From NCBI GenBank assembly GCA_020723325.1, contig DYJD01000016.1:62001-126000 (forward strand): a DNA stretch of 64,000 bases, written 5' to 3'. Position numbers and translations under genes: made by a program. The stretch is from Desulfosudis oleivorans. GTDB taxonomy: Bacteria; Desulfobacterota; Desulfobacteria; Desulfobacterales; SURF-7. The notes under the pieces were generated by a model. The model ran no database searches, was not told where the DNA came from, and saw nothing but the letters and a program-made list of their open reading frames with translations. Shown piece after piece: positions 51,225-60,319 of this stretch; the first letter of the stretch is position 1; each line of letters opens with the position of its first letter.

Positions 51225-53321
51225 ATGCCTGTAATGAAACTCAAAACCAAAATCGTACTCGGCTCCTTTGCCATCGCCCTCTTGATTGCCGTTGCCACCA
51301 TGATCGCCGCCGCATTCGTCATCGCCGGTCAAAATCGTTCGGCCTCCCATGAGCTTCTCAGACATTCCATCCGGATTCTCAACGAAGATCTCAAGGTGGC
51401 AAGCGACAAACTGGTTTTTGATACCTCACAGATGGCCACGATCAACAATATGGGTGCCAGGATACAGTTCATCATGGAGGAAAAGACCGGCACCGACACC
51501 ATGTTGGCACGGGATTCCTATACGGAAACCGCCCGGGAATTATATCGCCTGGCGGTTTCCAACCGTATTTCCAAGGCCGCGATCTATGATCGCGACGGCG
51601 ATCTTTCAGCCTTTGTGGTAGTGCGGGAAAAGGCCTTGCTCGGTTTTCCCGAGCGGCTCCCCACGCCGGGTTTTCAGACCGCCGTGTTGGAACCGGGCCG
51701 GCCGGACGAACAGCCCAAATGGCAGCGTCAAAACGATTTTAAGGAGATTCCTGCCAAGCTCACCATTGATAAATCCGAACTGAATACTGTTCAATTTCAG
51801 GATGTGGATGGTTTCATCAATCTGGTGGCCTATGCACCGGTGACCACCATGCAGTTTGATGCCAAAACGGAAAAGCTGAAACCGGAGCAAATCGGCTTTG
51901 CCGTGGCCATGAAACAGTTGGACGACACTTTTCTCAAGCGGGTTTCCGAACTCACCCGCACGGAAATCAATCTGTTCAACCGCAGCGGGTTTACGGCCGG
52001 CACCATGAAATCCCAGAGTAAATTGGAACTGAAAGAATTTGCCGCGCCGGAAGGCAAAACCACTGCGGTGGAACCCCGGTTTACCGATCTTGAATTGGCA
52101 GAAGAAAGCTATTTTCAAGCTATTCTTCCCATTTACAGCCGGGGCGAGTGCATCGGCGCCTTTGCTTCCCTCTATTCAAAAGCCACCAGCGAGAGTAACA
52201 CCAAACAGGTTGTGATTCTGCTGGTGGCTATCGTCCTGCTTTGCCTATTGCTGATCATCCCGATTGCTTTTCTTTTTTCCCTGTCCATCACCTCACCTGT
52301 GGCCAAGGTCGTGGACGGCCTGAAAGACATCGCCCAAGGTGAAGGGGATTTGACCTACCGGCTGCCGGTGGGCGGCGCCGATGAATTGGGGGATTTGGCG
52401 CGCTGGTTCAATGTTTTTATTGAAAACCTCCAGGACATGATCCGCAAAATCATGCAGAACGCGGATCAACTGGATACCTCGGCGGATTCCCTTTCCGATT
52501 TGTCCGGACATATGGCGGCCGCAGCCAAGGACTCCTCCCAGCAATCCGATAATGTGGCGGCGGCGGCGGAAGAGATGAGCGCCAACATGGGATCCGTGGC
52601 GGCCGCCATGGAACAGACCTCCACCAATATTGAAATGGTGGCCAGCGCTTCCGAGGAAATGACCGCCACCATCAACGAGATCGCCCAAAATTCGGAAAAG
52701 GCGCGCAACATCTCCGAACAGGCGGTCAGTCGCTCCAAAACCACCACCGAACAGGTGGATGAGCTGGGTCGGGCCGCGGTTGAAATCAGCCAGATCACCG
52801 AGGCCATCAATGAGATTTCAGAGCAGACCAATCTGTTGGCCCTGAATGCCACCATCGAGGCGGCCCGGGCCGGGGATGCCGGCAAGGGCTTTGCAGTAGT
52901 CGCCAATGAAATCAAGGAATTGGCTAGGCAAACGGCCAGTGCCACCGCCCAGATCAAGGATAAAATTACAAAAATTCAGCGCACCACGGAAATGACCATT
53001 TTGCAAATCAGCGAGGTGGCCAGCGTAATAAATGTGGTGGATGAAATCGTCTCCAATATCGCCGGTGCCATTGAAGAACAGTCAGCCACCACCAAGGAAA
53101 TCGCCAGCAACATTTCCCAGGCAGCCAGGGGCATACTGGAAGTCAATAAAAATGTCTCCCAGAGTTCGGCAGTATCGGAACAGATCGCCAAGGAGATTTC
53201 CGGCGTCAATCAGGGGGCGGCTGAAATCACCCAAACCAGCGGCCAGCTCGACACCAGCGCCAATAAATTATCAGAACTGGCAGCGATTTTAAAGGAAGCG
53301 GTTCAGCGGTTTAAAATCTAA
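51225..53321 (+). CDS. Methyl-accepting chemotaxis protein
   Basis: 698 residues from the ATG at 51225; a GTG at 51198 and an ATG at 51234 are alternatives. Two membrane helices (about residues 7-30 and 330-355) flank a periplasmic sensor domain of about 300 residues with dCache-like length (TMLARDSYTETARELYRLAV, KAAIYDRDGDLSAFV). A HAMP domain (about 350-405) and the cytoplasmic signalling domain with hairpin tip AINEISEQTNLLALNATIEA and ARAGDAGKGFAVVANEIKEL follow. It has no C-terminal CheR-docking pentapeptide (the protein ends EAVQRFKI). Three binding-protein genes follow downstream, and one could present ligand to this receptor. Confidence 0.93.
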   Translation: MPVMKLKTKIVLGSFAIALLIAVATMIAAAFVIAGQNRSASHELLRHSIRILNEDLKVASDKLVFDTSQMATINNMGARIQFIMEEKTGTDTMLARDSYTETARELYRLAVSNRISKAAIYDRDGDLSAFVVVREKALLGFPERLPTPGFQTAVLEPGRPDEQPKWQRQNDFKEIPAKLTIDKSELNTVQFQDVDGFINLVAYAPVTTMQFDAKTEKLKPEQIGFAVAMKQLDDTFLKRVSELTRTEINLFNRSGFTAGTMKSQSKLELKEFAAPEGKTTAVEPRFTDLELAEESYFQAILPIYSRGECIGAFASLYSKATSESNTKQVVILLVAIVLLCLLLIIPIAFLFSLSITSPVAKVVDGLKDIAQGEGDLTYRLPVGGADELGDLARWFNVFIENLQDMIRKIMQNADQLDTSADSLSDLSGHMAAAAKDSSQQSDNVAAAAEEMSANMGSVAAAMEQTSTNIEMVASASEEMTATINEIAQNSEKARNISEQAVSRSKTTTEQVDELGRAAVEISQITEAINEISEQTNLLALNATIEAARAGDAGKGFAVVANEIKELARQTASATAQIKDKITKIQRTTEMTILQISEVASVINVVDEIVSNIAGAIEEQSATTKEIASNISQAARGILEVNKNVSQSSAVSEQIAKEISGVNQGAAEITQTSGQLDTSANKLSELAAILKEAVQRFKI

Positions 53322-53397
53322 ATCCGAAAGGGCCGGCATTCGAGCTTATCCAATTTGTTTTGCCTAACCCCAAAAAAAGCAAAGAAGGAGAAACGGC

Positions 53398-54579
53398 ATG
53401 AACGCAAGAGCAGGCGCGAAAATTTTCATAGTGCTGTTGTTGGTCATTTCATTCCCCATGGTGCTTGCTGCAGAAGAAGGTGTGACGGATACGGAAATTC
53501 ATATCGGCGAGTTCGGTCCGCTGAGCGGTCCGGCCAAGCTGTGGGCCGACTGTCTGTATGGTGCGGAATTGTGTTTTAATCTGGTGAACAAGGAAGGCGG
53601 CCTGCACGGTCGTAAAATCGTGTTCCACATGATAGATGATTCCTACAACCCGGCCAAGACCAAGGCCGCGGTGAAAAACCTCCAGGAAACTACGGGGATT
53701 TTCGCCTGGGTGGGCGGTGTCGGCACACCCACCGGCATGGCGGTGAAGGATTATCTGGTGAGTCGCAATATCCCCTGGGTGGGGCCCCTTTCCGGCTCCG
53801 AAGTGTTTGTGAAACCGCCTATGAAAAATATTTTCGCCCTGTATCCCCATTATTCCCTGAGTGTCAAGGTCCTGATCCGGTATGCGGTCAAGGACCTTGG
53901 AAAAAAGAAAATCGCCATAGTGTATCTCAACAATCCCTTTGGTCAGGAGGGGGTGGAGGGCGCTAAAAAGACCCTCGGAGAATTCGGCTTGGAGCTGGCG
54001 GCAGCGGTGCCGGTGGATGTGAATGAAACCAACCTGAGTCCGGCTTGTATGGACCTGCGTAAGGCCCAACCGGATACGGTGCTGCTGTGGATGGATCCCT
54101 TCAAGTCCCTGCGGCTGCTCACTCTGGCCAAGCAGATGGAGCTTACCCCCCAATGGATGGCCGGCAGCATGTTCAGCGATTTTCCCCAATTGCATCAGTT
54201 GAGCAAGGGGCTCATCGAAGGCATGATCACCGATAATTATGCAACCTTTGCCAATAAGGAACATCTTGAGAAAATAAAAAAGGCCCAAGCCGAAATGGGC
54301 AACAAGGAATCCAACTGGACCATTTCTTTCATTGCCGGCTTTGGCTATGCCGAAGTTTTGGTGGAAGGCTTGAAGCGCACCGGTCCGGATCTGACCCGGG
54401 AAAAATTCATTGCCTCCATGGAAAAAATAAAAAATTTTAAATGTTTATTGGAAGATGTTACCTTTAAATCCTTTGATCCCAACGATCCTTTATGCCGCTA
54501 CGGCAGTCGGCGGGTATATTTGCAACAATGCCTGCCGGCCGGTGAATTCAAAATCATCAGCGGCTGGCTTCAGGATTGA
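53398..54579 (+). CDS. Branched-chain amino acid-type (LivK) periplasmic binding protein 1
   Basis: 393 residues. Signal peptide at residues 1-23 (KIFIVLLLVISFPMVLAAEE). The mature protein is a periplasmic binding fold type I: EIHIGEFGPLSGPAKLWAD, KIVFHMIDDSYNPAKTKAAV, FAWVGGVGTPTG, KIAIVYLNNPFGQ. It is one of three paralogues in this window (55802 and 57667 are closer to each other). AAGGAGAAAC precedes the ATG. No permease or ATPase gene for a Liv transporter is present nearby, so it may work with an unlinked transporter or with the chemoreceptor upstream. Confidence 0.9.
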   Translation: MNARAGAKIFIVLLLVISFPMVLAAEEGVTDTEIHIGEFGPLSGPAKLWADCLYGAELCFNLVNKEGGLHGRKIVFHMIDDSYNPAKTKAAVKNLQETTGIFAWVGGVGTPTGMAVKDYLVSRNIPWVGPLSGSEVFVKPPMKNIFALYPHYSLSVKVLIRYAVKDLGKKKIAIVYLNNPFGQEGVEGAKKTLGEFGLELAAAVPVDVNETNLSPACMDLRKAQPDTVLLWMDPFKSLRLLTLAKQMELTPQWMAGSMFSDFPQLHQLSKGLIEGMITDNYATFANKEHLEKIKKAQAEMGNKESNWTISFIAGFGYAEVLVEGLKRTGPDLTREKFIASMEKIKNFKCLLEDVTFKSFDPNDPLCRYGSRRVYLQQCLPAGEFKIISGWLQD

Positions 54580-54648
54580 TCTGACTCATCGATTTTTAAC
54601 TGGTTTCCGGTGTTTGGCCGGCTATGATCGAGAAAAGAGAGCGACACA

Positions 54649-55671
54649 ATGGATCTCGAAAACACAAAGGAATACGAGCTCAAACGGTTTCGGCACAATG
54701 ATCTGGCCCAGGAAGGCGTGCAGGAACTTTTTCGCCTCTCTCTTGCCCGGTGTAGCAAAACAAGACAAGCCCACAAAGCTTTTTCCAAACCGCTCCACCC
54801 GGCCGGCCCAACGGATGTCAATGGACTTAAGAAAATAGATCCCAAAACCTTGGTGCAGGATAAAATCGACCTGCCCTCCTTGCCGCACATATTCAGCCGG
54901 CTCATCGCGCTGATGGGCGACTCCAAAAGCGGCATAGAAGACTTCGCCCGGGTGATCATGAAGGATCCGGCCCTTTCGGTCCGGTTGCTCAAGATCGTCA
55001 ACAGTGCTTTTTATGGTTATCAGGGGGAGATCGGCACGATTTCCAAAGCTGTGGCCATAATCGGAATCAACGATTTATACGCTTTGTGTTTGGGGACCTC
55101 TGTGATCAGCGCTTTTAAAACTATTCCCATCGAGTTGGCGGATATGCCCTCATTCTGGATCCATAGCATTGCCTGCGGCATCATTGCCCGCACCATCGCG
55201 GAAACCAAGGGCTTTCCCAACCGGGAACGGTTTTTTGTGGCAGGTCTGCTGCATGATATTGGTCGGCTGATCATTTATCGCTATCTCCCGGAGCAGACAA
55301 GGGCTGTTTTGGACTATGCTCTGCACAAGGCCATGCTGCTTTACCATGCGGAAAGCGAGTTGTTGGGATTTGACCATGCTAAAATGGGCGGCCTCCTGAT
55401 CAAGAAATGGAAATTGCCACGGGAACTGGAACATATGGTCCGGTTCCACCATTCCGTGGAATTCAGCCAATATCCGGAGGAGACCGCAGTGGTTCATGTG
55501 GCTGATGTCATCACGAATGCTTTTGCAATCGGCACCAGCGGCGAGCAACTTGTGCCCCAGATGGATTCCTTAGCCTGGAAACAGCTCAATCTGCCGGTTC
55601 ATCTTTTGCAAAAGATCGAGGAGAGCATCGACACCCGCTTGAGTGAGATGAAGAATATTCTTATGTCTTAA
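54649..55671 (+). CDS. HDOD-domain protein
   Basis: 340 residues. The N-terminal 65 residues are polar without a clear domain. The HDOD domain (about residues 70-270) shows IDLPSLPHIFSRLIALMGDS, KDPALSVRLLKIVNSAFYG and the metal-dependent-hydrolase-derived blocks LLHDIGRLI and MGGLLIKKW, with GLLHDIGR retaining the HD pair in a family that usually lacks catalysis. HDOD proteins often act in c-di-GMP or stress signalling as scaffolds. It lies between two binding-protein genes but with its own ribosome binding site (AGAGAG). Confidence 0.85.
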   Translation: MDLENTKEYELKRFRHNDLAQEGVQELFRLSLARCSKTRQAHKAFSKPLHPAGPTDVNGLKKIDPKTLVQDKIDLPSLPHIFSRLIALMGDSKSGIEDFARVIMKDPALSVRLLKIVNSAFYGYQGEIGTISKAVAIIGINDLYALCLGTSVISAFKTIPIELADMPSFWIHSIACGIIARTIAETKGFPNRERFFVAGLLHDIGRLIIYRYLPEQTRAVLDYALHKAMLLYHAESELLGFDHAKMGGLLIKKWKLPRELEHMVRFHHSVEFSQYPEETAVVHVADVITNAFAIGTSGEQLVPQMDSLAWKQLNLPVHLLQKIEESIDTRLSEMKNILMS

Positions 55672-55801
55672 AAAAATCTAGTCCATAACCTGATTGTGCA
55701 TGTTCAAATAACTAGTTTTTAAACCCGCAGCATCCAGTTTGCCACGACCCAAGACATCGTCCGACCATATTCACAATAAGCCAAGAAAGGGGGGAAAGAA
55801 T

Positions 55802-56983
55802 ATGAATACAAAAAGACGGATGTCAATTTTTGCATTGCTGTTAGTGATCATCCTCACACCCATGGCCCTTGCGGCTGAGGAGGGCGTGACGGATACGGAA
55901 ATCCATATCGGTAGTTTCGGTCCACTCAGCGGCCCGGCCAAACTGTGGGCTGATCCTGTATATGGCGCAGAATTGGTGTTTAAAATGGTCAATCAGGCTG
56001 GTGGAATTCATGGTCGTAAGATCGTGTATCATCCCATAGATGATTCCTACAACCCGGCCAAGACAAAGGCCGGGGTCAAAAACCTTCAGGAAACAGTTAA
56101 AATGTTCGCCTGGGTAGGTGGGGCCGGCACTGCCAACGGCATGGCCATTAAGGATTATCTGGTCGGCCGGAATGTGCCCTGGGTTGGCCCTGTGTCCGGC
56201 TCTGAAGTATGGGTGACGCCGCCGGCGAAAACGATTTTTGCGCTATACCCCCATTATTCGCTTATCCTTAAGGCCCTCTGCCGATACGCAGTCAAGGAAC
56301 TCGGCAAAAAAAAGATCGCCATGGTCTATCTTAACAATCCTTTTGGTCTAGACGGGTTGGATGGGGCCAAGAAAGCCCTTAAGGAAAACGGTATAGAGTT
56401 GGTGGCAGCGCTGCCGGTGGATGTAAATGAAACCAATCTGAGTCCGGCCTGCCTGGAACTCCGAAACGCCGCACCGGACACAGTTATTCTCTGGATGGAT
56501 CCTTTCAAGTGTCTGCGTTTGCTCACGCTGGCCAAGCAGATGGAACTGACCCCGCAATGGATGGCCCCCAGTTTGTTCGGCGACTTTCAACAGTGGCACA
56601 AATTAAGCAAAGGCCTGATCGAAGGCATGATTACAGACAACTTATTAAATTTCAGCGACAAAGCTTTGATTGAAAAATATAAAAAAGCCTTTGACGAACT
56701 CGGTAACAAGGACGCTACCTGGTGTCTAGGCTTGATGGCAGGCATCGGTTTTGCCGAAGTCATGGTGGAAGGTCTGAAACGCACCGGTCCGGAACTTACC
56801 CGCGAAAAATTCATTAACGCTATGGAAAGTATCAAAAATTTTAAAAACTTGGCATCAGATACCACCTTCAAGCCCTTTGACGCCGGCGACCCCTCATGTC
56901 GCTACGGCAATAAAAAAATCTATCTGCAGCAATGTATGCCCGGTGGAGAAACCAAAATTCTCACCGACTGGATAGAAAAATAG
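55802..56983 (+). CDS. Branched-chain amino acid-type (LivK) periplasmic binding protein 2
   Basis: 393 residues from the ATG at 55802, with AAGGGGGGAAAG upstream; the frame runs back to 55739 but this start gives a proper signal peptide (MNTKRRMSIFALLLVIILTP, AAEE cleavage). Type I binding fold as in the paralogues: EIHIGSFGPLSGPAKLWADP, KIVYHPIDDSYNPAKTKAGV, KIAMVYLNNPFGLDG. It is closely similar to the protein at 57667; its last 39 nt and 3' flank are identical to the latter and to the start of a large duplicated segment. Followed by a lipoprotein gene. Confidence 0.92.
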   Translation: MNTKRRMSIFALLLVIILTPMALAAEEGVTDTEIHIGSFGPLSGPAKLWADPVYGAELVFKMVNQAGGIHGRKIVYHPIDDSYNPAKTKAGVKNLQETVKMFAWVGGAGTANGMAIKDYLVGRNVPWVGPVSGSEVWVTPPAKTIFALYPHYSLILKALCRYAVKELGKKKIAMVYLNNPFGLDGLDGAKKALKENGIELVAALPVDVNETNLSPACLELRNAAPDTVILWMDPFKCLRLLTLAKQMELTPQWMAPSLFGDFQQWHKLSKGLIEGMITDNLLNFSDKALIEKYKKAFDELGNKDATWCLGLMAGIGFAEVMVEGLKRTGPELTREKFINAMESIKNFKNLASDTTFKPFDAGDPSCRYGNKKIYLQQCMPGGETKILTDWIEK

Positions 56984-57610
56984 TCCGCTGCCGCGCTTCC
57001 AGACGGCATGGTTACATGCTGGAATGCCAGTAGTGTTGATCTTACTTAATATATTTTTTCAGGAGGCGAAATATGATGAAAATAAAAAAAGACCTGGGAA
57101 TTCTAATCTGTTTCAGTCTGATTGCATATATATTGACAGGCTGCGCAGGAACGCCCATGCAATTCAATCCGAACAACACGGCGCCGCAGCTTATTACGGA
57201 CCCTCCTGCCATCCGGCTGGGCATCGCCCGGCTGATCAACGACACTCCCCTGGTGTTTCAGGGAAGGGGGTTCAAACCCGGTGATTCGGTGATCATCAAT
57301 CTGGTGGGTGTGAAAAAAGACAAGGGCCCCATGGACATCCCCATAGCCGAGGCAGTGGTGGACGGAACCGGCGCCTTTAAGACCGAGGAAGTCACCCGGC
57401 TGGTGAAGATCACCGAGCTGCTCCAGGCGGACACGGCCCTCAACGACCAGATGGAAACCTACATCGTGATTTCCCGCCCCCCCATCCCGGCCGGGGAATA
57501 TACGGTACGGGCCGACAGCATGGATTCGGACAAGAAGGCCGAATGCCGGTTGCTGATCAAGGACCCTTCCGTGTTGGACAGCATCAAGGACTGGCTGGGC
57601 GGGCTGCTGG
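56945..57610 (+). repeat. Large direct repeat, copy A (3' end of binding protein 2 plus lipoprotein gene)
   Basis: Nearly identical to 58810-59475 (offset 1865 bp, no indels seen): the last 39 bp of the binding-protein gene, the spacer and nearly all the lipoprotein gene. The two lipoproteins are identical at protein level; divergence starts near the last codons (GGTAAAATCAAAAAA versus GGAAAAATCAAGAAA). Confidence 0.9.
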
Positions 57611-57630
57611 GTAAAATCAAAAAAAAGTGA
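57073..57630 (+). CDS. Lipoprotein of unknown function, copy 1
   Basis: 185 residues. The lipobox is LTGCAG (Cys at about residue 23) after a hydrophobic signal, so it is a lipid-anchored envelope protein. The mature part is mostly beta with patterns such as GRGFKPGDSVIINLVGVKK and RPPIPAGEYTVRADSM, resembling an Ig-like fold, and a short basic C-terminal tail (GLLGKIKKK). CAGGAGGCGAAAT precedes the ATG. It follows the binding-protein gene by 89 bp and is probably co-transcribed. I do not recognise a named family. The second copy (58938) is identical in protein sequence. Confidence 0.85.
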   Translation: MMKIKKDLGILICFSLIAYILTGCAGTPMQFNPNNTAPQLITDPPAIRLGIARLINDTPLVFQGRGFKPGDSVIINLVGVKKDKGPMDIPIAEAVVDGTGAFKTEEVTRLVKITELLQADTALNDQMETYIVISRPPIPAGEYTVRADSMDSDKKAECRLLIKDPSVLDSIKDWLGGLLGKIKKK

Positions 57631-57666
57631 ACGGAATAGTGGATTCCAACGAATAGGAGAGCGGCT

Positions 57667-58848
57667 ATGAAAAACAAAGGACGCATACAGATTTGGATGG
57701 TGCTGTTTCTGATCATTTTAGTGCCTGTAGGTCTGACGGCGGAAGAGGGGGTCACGGACACTGAAATTCACATCGGTCAGTTCGGTCCCCTGAGCGGACC
57801 GGCCAAATTATGGGCTGATCCTGTATATGGCTCAGAATTAGTGTTTAAAATGGTAAACCAGGCTGGTGGAATTCACGGTCGCAAGATCGTGTATCATCCC
57901 GTAGATGATTCCTACAACCCGGCCAAGACAAAAGCCGGGGTCAAAAACCTTCAGGAAACCGTTAAAATGTTCGCCTGGGCAGGCGGAGTCGGGACTGCCA
58001 CCGGGATGGCCGTAAAGGATTATCTGGTCGGCCGGAATATACCCTGGATCGGCCCTGTATCCGGCTCTGAAGCGTGGGTGACGCCGCCGGCAAAAACGAT
58101 CTTTGCCCTCTACCCTCATTATTCGCTTACGCTCAAGGCACTCTGCCGGTACGCTGTCAAGGACCTCGGCAAAAAAAGATTTGCCATGGTTTACCTCAAC
58201 AATCCTTTTGGTCAGAACGGACTGGACGGGGTCACGAAGGCCCTCAAGGAAAACGGTCTGGATCTGGTGGCGGCCGTACCGGTGGATGTTAACGAAACCA
58301 ATCTAAATCCAGCCACGCTAGACCTTCGGAACGCCGCGCCGGACACGGTGATTCTCTGGATGGATCCCTTCAAGTCCCTACGCCTGCTCACACTGGCCAA
58401 GCAAATGGAACTGGCCCCACAATGGATGGCCGGCAGCACGTTCGGTGACTTTCACCTGTGGCATCAATTAAGCAAAGGCTTAGTCGAAGGCATGATTACG
58501 GACAATTATAACCAATTCAGTGACAAGGGTTTGACAGAAAAATATAAAAAAGCCTTTGCGGAACTCGGCAACAAGGAGGCCACTTGGTCGCTTGCCCTGA
58601 TCGCCGGCATCGGCGTCGGCGAAATCATTGTGGAAGGACTGAAACGCACCGGCCCAGACCTGACCCGCGAAAAATTCATTACCGCTATGGAAAGTATCAA
58701 AAATTTTAATGGCATGGCGACAGATACCACTTTCAAACCCTTTGACCCCGGCGACCCTGCCTGTCGCTACGGTAACAAGCGAATCTACCTACAGCAATGT
58801 CTGTCTGGCGGAGAAACCAAAATTCTCACCGACTGGATAGAAAAATAG
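57667..58848 (+). CDS. Branched-chain amino acid-type (LivK) periplasmic binding protein 3
   Basis: 393 residues. Signal peptide (KGRIQIWMVLFLIILVPVGL, then TAEEG). Type I binding fold with EIHIGQFGPLSGPAKLWADP, KIVYHPVDDSYNPAKTKAGV, FAWAGGVGTATG. It is closest to the protein at 55802. Ligand-pocket residues differ in places (VSGSEAWVTPP versus VSGSEVWVTPP, NPATLDLRN versus SPACLELRN), so ligands may differ. AGGAGAGCGGCT precedes the ATG. Part of a tandem duplication of [binding protein plus lipoprotein]. Confidence 0.92.
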   Translation: MKNKGRIQIWMVLFLIILVPVGLTAEEGVTDTEIHIGQFGPLSGPAKLWADPVYGSELVFKMVNQAGGIHGRKIVYHPVDDSYNPAKTKAGVKNLQETVKMFAWAGGVGTATGMAVKDYLVGRNIPWIGPVSGSEAWVTPPAKTIFALYPHYSLTLKALCRYAVKDLGKKRFAMVYLNNPFGQNGLDGVTKALKENGLDLVAAVPVDVNETNLNPATLDLRNAAPDTVILWMDPFKSLRLLTLAKQMELAPQWMAGSTFGDFHLWHQLSKGLVEGMITDNYNQFSDKGLTEKYKKAFAELGNKEATWSLALIAGIGVGEIIVEGLKRTGPDLTREKFITAMESIKNFNGMATDTTFKPFDPGDPACRYGNKRIYLQQCLSGGETKILTDWIEK

Positions 58849-59475
58849 TCCGCTGCCGCGCTTCCAGACGGCATGGTTACATGCTGGAATGCCAGTAGTG
58901 TTGATCTTACTTAATATATTTTTTCAGGAGGCGAAATATGATGAAAATAAAAAAAGACCTGGGAATTCTAATCTGTTTCAGTCTGATTGCATATATATTG
59001 ACAGGCTGCGCAGGAACGCCCATGCAATTCAATCCGAACAACACGGCGCCGCAGCTTATTACGGACCCTCCTGCCATCCGGCTGGGCATCGCCCGGCTGA
59101 TCAACGACACTCCCCTGGTGTTTCAGGGAAGGGGGTTCAAACCCGGTGATTCGGTGATCATCAATCTGGTGGGTGTGAAAAAAGACAAGGGCCCCATGGA
59201 CATCCCCATAGCCGAGGCAGTGGTGGACGGAACCGGCGCCTTTAAGACCGAGGAAGTCACCCGGCTGGTGAAGATCACCGAGCTGCTCCAGGCGGACACG
59301 GCCCTCAACGACCAGATGGAAACCTACATCGTGATTTCCCGCCCCCCCATCCCGGCCGGGGAATATACGGTACGGGCCGACAGCATGGATTCGGACAAGA
59401 AGGCCGAATGCCGGTTGCTGATCAAGGACCCTTCCGTGTTGGACAGCATCAAGGACTGGCTGGGCGGGCTGCTGG
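58810..59475 (+). repeat. Large direct repeat, copy B
   Basis: Partner of 56945-57610. The identity covers the 3' end of binding protein 3, the spacer and the second lipoprotein gene. Confidence 0.9.
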
Positions 59476-59495
59476 GAAAAATCAAGAAAAAGTGA
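58938..59495 (+). CDS. Lipoprotein of unknown function, copy 2
   Basis: 185 residues, identical in protein sequence to the copy at 57073; lipobox LTGCAG, beta-rich mature domain. The repeat that carries it also covers the 39 bp before the stop of the upstream gene, so it arose by recent duplication or gene conversion while the binding-protein genes themselves have diverged. The last codons are GGAAAAATCAAGAAAAAG rather than the GGTAAAATCAAAAAAAAG of copy 1. Confidence 0.85.
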   Translation: MMKIKKDLGILICFSLIAYILTGCAGTPMQFNPNNTAPQLITDPPAIRLGIARLINDTPLVFQGRGFKPGDSVIINLVGVKKDKGPMDIPIAEAVVDGTGAFKTEEVTRLVKITELLQADTALNDQMETYIVISRPPIPAGEYTVRADSMDSDKKAECRLLIKDPSVLDSIKDWLGGLLGKIKKK

Positions 59496-59552
59496 GCAAC
59501 CTATGACTATTGCGAAAACAGGAACAGACCATCGTTTCAGTTGTCCACCATG

Positions 59553-59576
59553 GTGGGAGCGGCTTCCAGCCGCGAT
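59553..59576 (+). repeat. REP element, copy 4
   Basis: GTGG foot and core GCGGCTTCCAGCCGC, ending GAT, in the 150-bp gap between the second lipoprotein gene and the next gene. Confidence 0.85.
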
Positions 59577-59645
59577 GCGGCCAACGCGATGATCAAGGTC
59601 AAACCATAAATGACCGGCGCAGGTGAAGCCGGGAAAGGCCGTACA

Positions 59646-60146
59646 ATGACCACGGAAGGCCGTTCCCCTCCCCGCTGGTTTCAGATTTGCATCGGTCTTC
59701 TGGTGCTGGCGCTGGGGGCCTTGGTATATCTGGCGGATCGAGCGCCGCAGGCTACGTATTTTATTTCCCGCAGTCCGGTGGGGATCAGCCTGTATCAGGA
59801 AGATGCCCGGCTGTTCGGCGGGATCGGCCAAAATTTTCCGGCCTTTGCCCATGTGTTCGCCTTTACGGTCATCAGCGCCGGCTGGTTGGCCTGGAACAGA
59901 AGAGGGGATCTCGTAATCACTGCCGGTTGGCTAGTGGTTGATAGTGTGTTTGAATTCGGCCAAAAATACGGGACGGTGGTGGCCCAGCATGTCCCGGGAT
60001 GGTTCAGGGGGATTCCTTTTCTGGAAAATACCGGGCATTTTTTTCAGAAAGGAACCTTTGATTGGATGGATCTTTTAGCTATCGTCTGTGGTTCCATGAG
60101 CGCCTATATTTTTCTCAGGGTTTGTCCAAACAGGAATTTTGTCTAA
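59646..60146 (+). CDS. Small integral membrane protein of unknown function
   Basis: 166 residues from the ATG at 59646 (GGGAAAGGCC upstream); the frame also has an ATG at 59610. Hydrophobic segments at about residues 12-32, 64-82, 88-104 and 141-158 suggest four membrane helices, with a conserved-looking loop (EDARLFGGIGQNFPAFAHVF, DSVFEFGQKYG). The layout is faintly VanZ-like but I see no firm family signature. It is isolated, between a REP copy and the ihfA promoter region. Confidence 0.6.
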   Translation: MTTEGRSPPRWFQICIGLLVLALGALVYLADRAPQATYFISRSPVGISLYQEDARLFGGIGQNFPAFAHVFAFTVISAGWLAWNRRGDLVITAGWLVVDSVFEFGQKYGTVVAQHVPGWFRGIPFLENTGHFFQKGTFDWMDLLAIVCGSMSAYIFLRVCPNRNFV

Positions 60147-60163
60147 AAAATTAACATATCTAC

Positions 60164-60192
60164 TTGACAAAATAACGACACATAAGTAGGAA
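60164..60192 (+). promoter_or_regulatory. Candidate sigma-70 promoter of ihfA
   Basis: TTGACA (60164-60169) followed by a 17-nt spacer and TAGGAA (60187-60192). The -35 is perfect and the -10 weak. It is about 130 bp before the start codon. Confidence 0.35.
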
Positions 60193-60319
60193 CGGGTAAT
60201 CAGCTTTTGGCAGAAAGCATTCAAGACATGCATCAAAAAAAAATCAGAATCACGGCTTAAGGCCTCAGCGGTATATAGGTCGCTTTGGATAAATTATTCG
60301 ACGGAGGAGCAACGAATTC

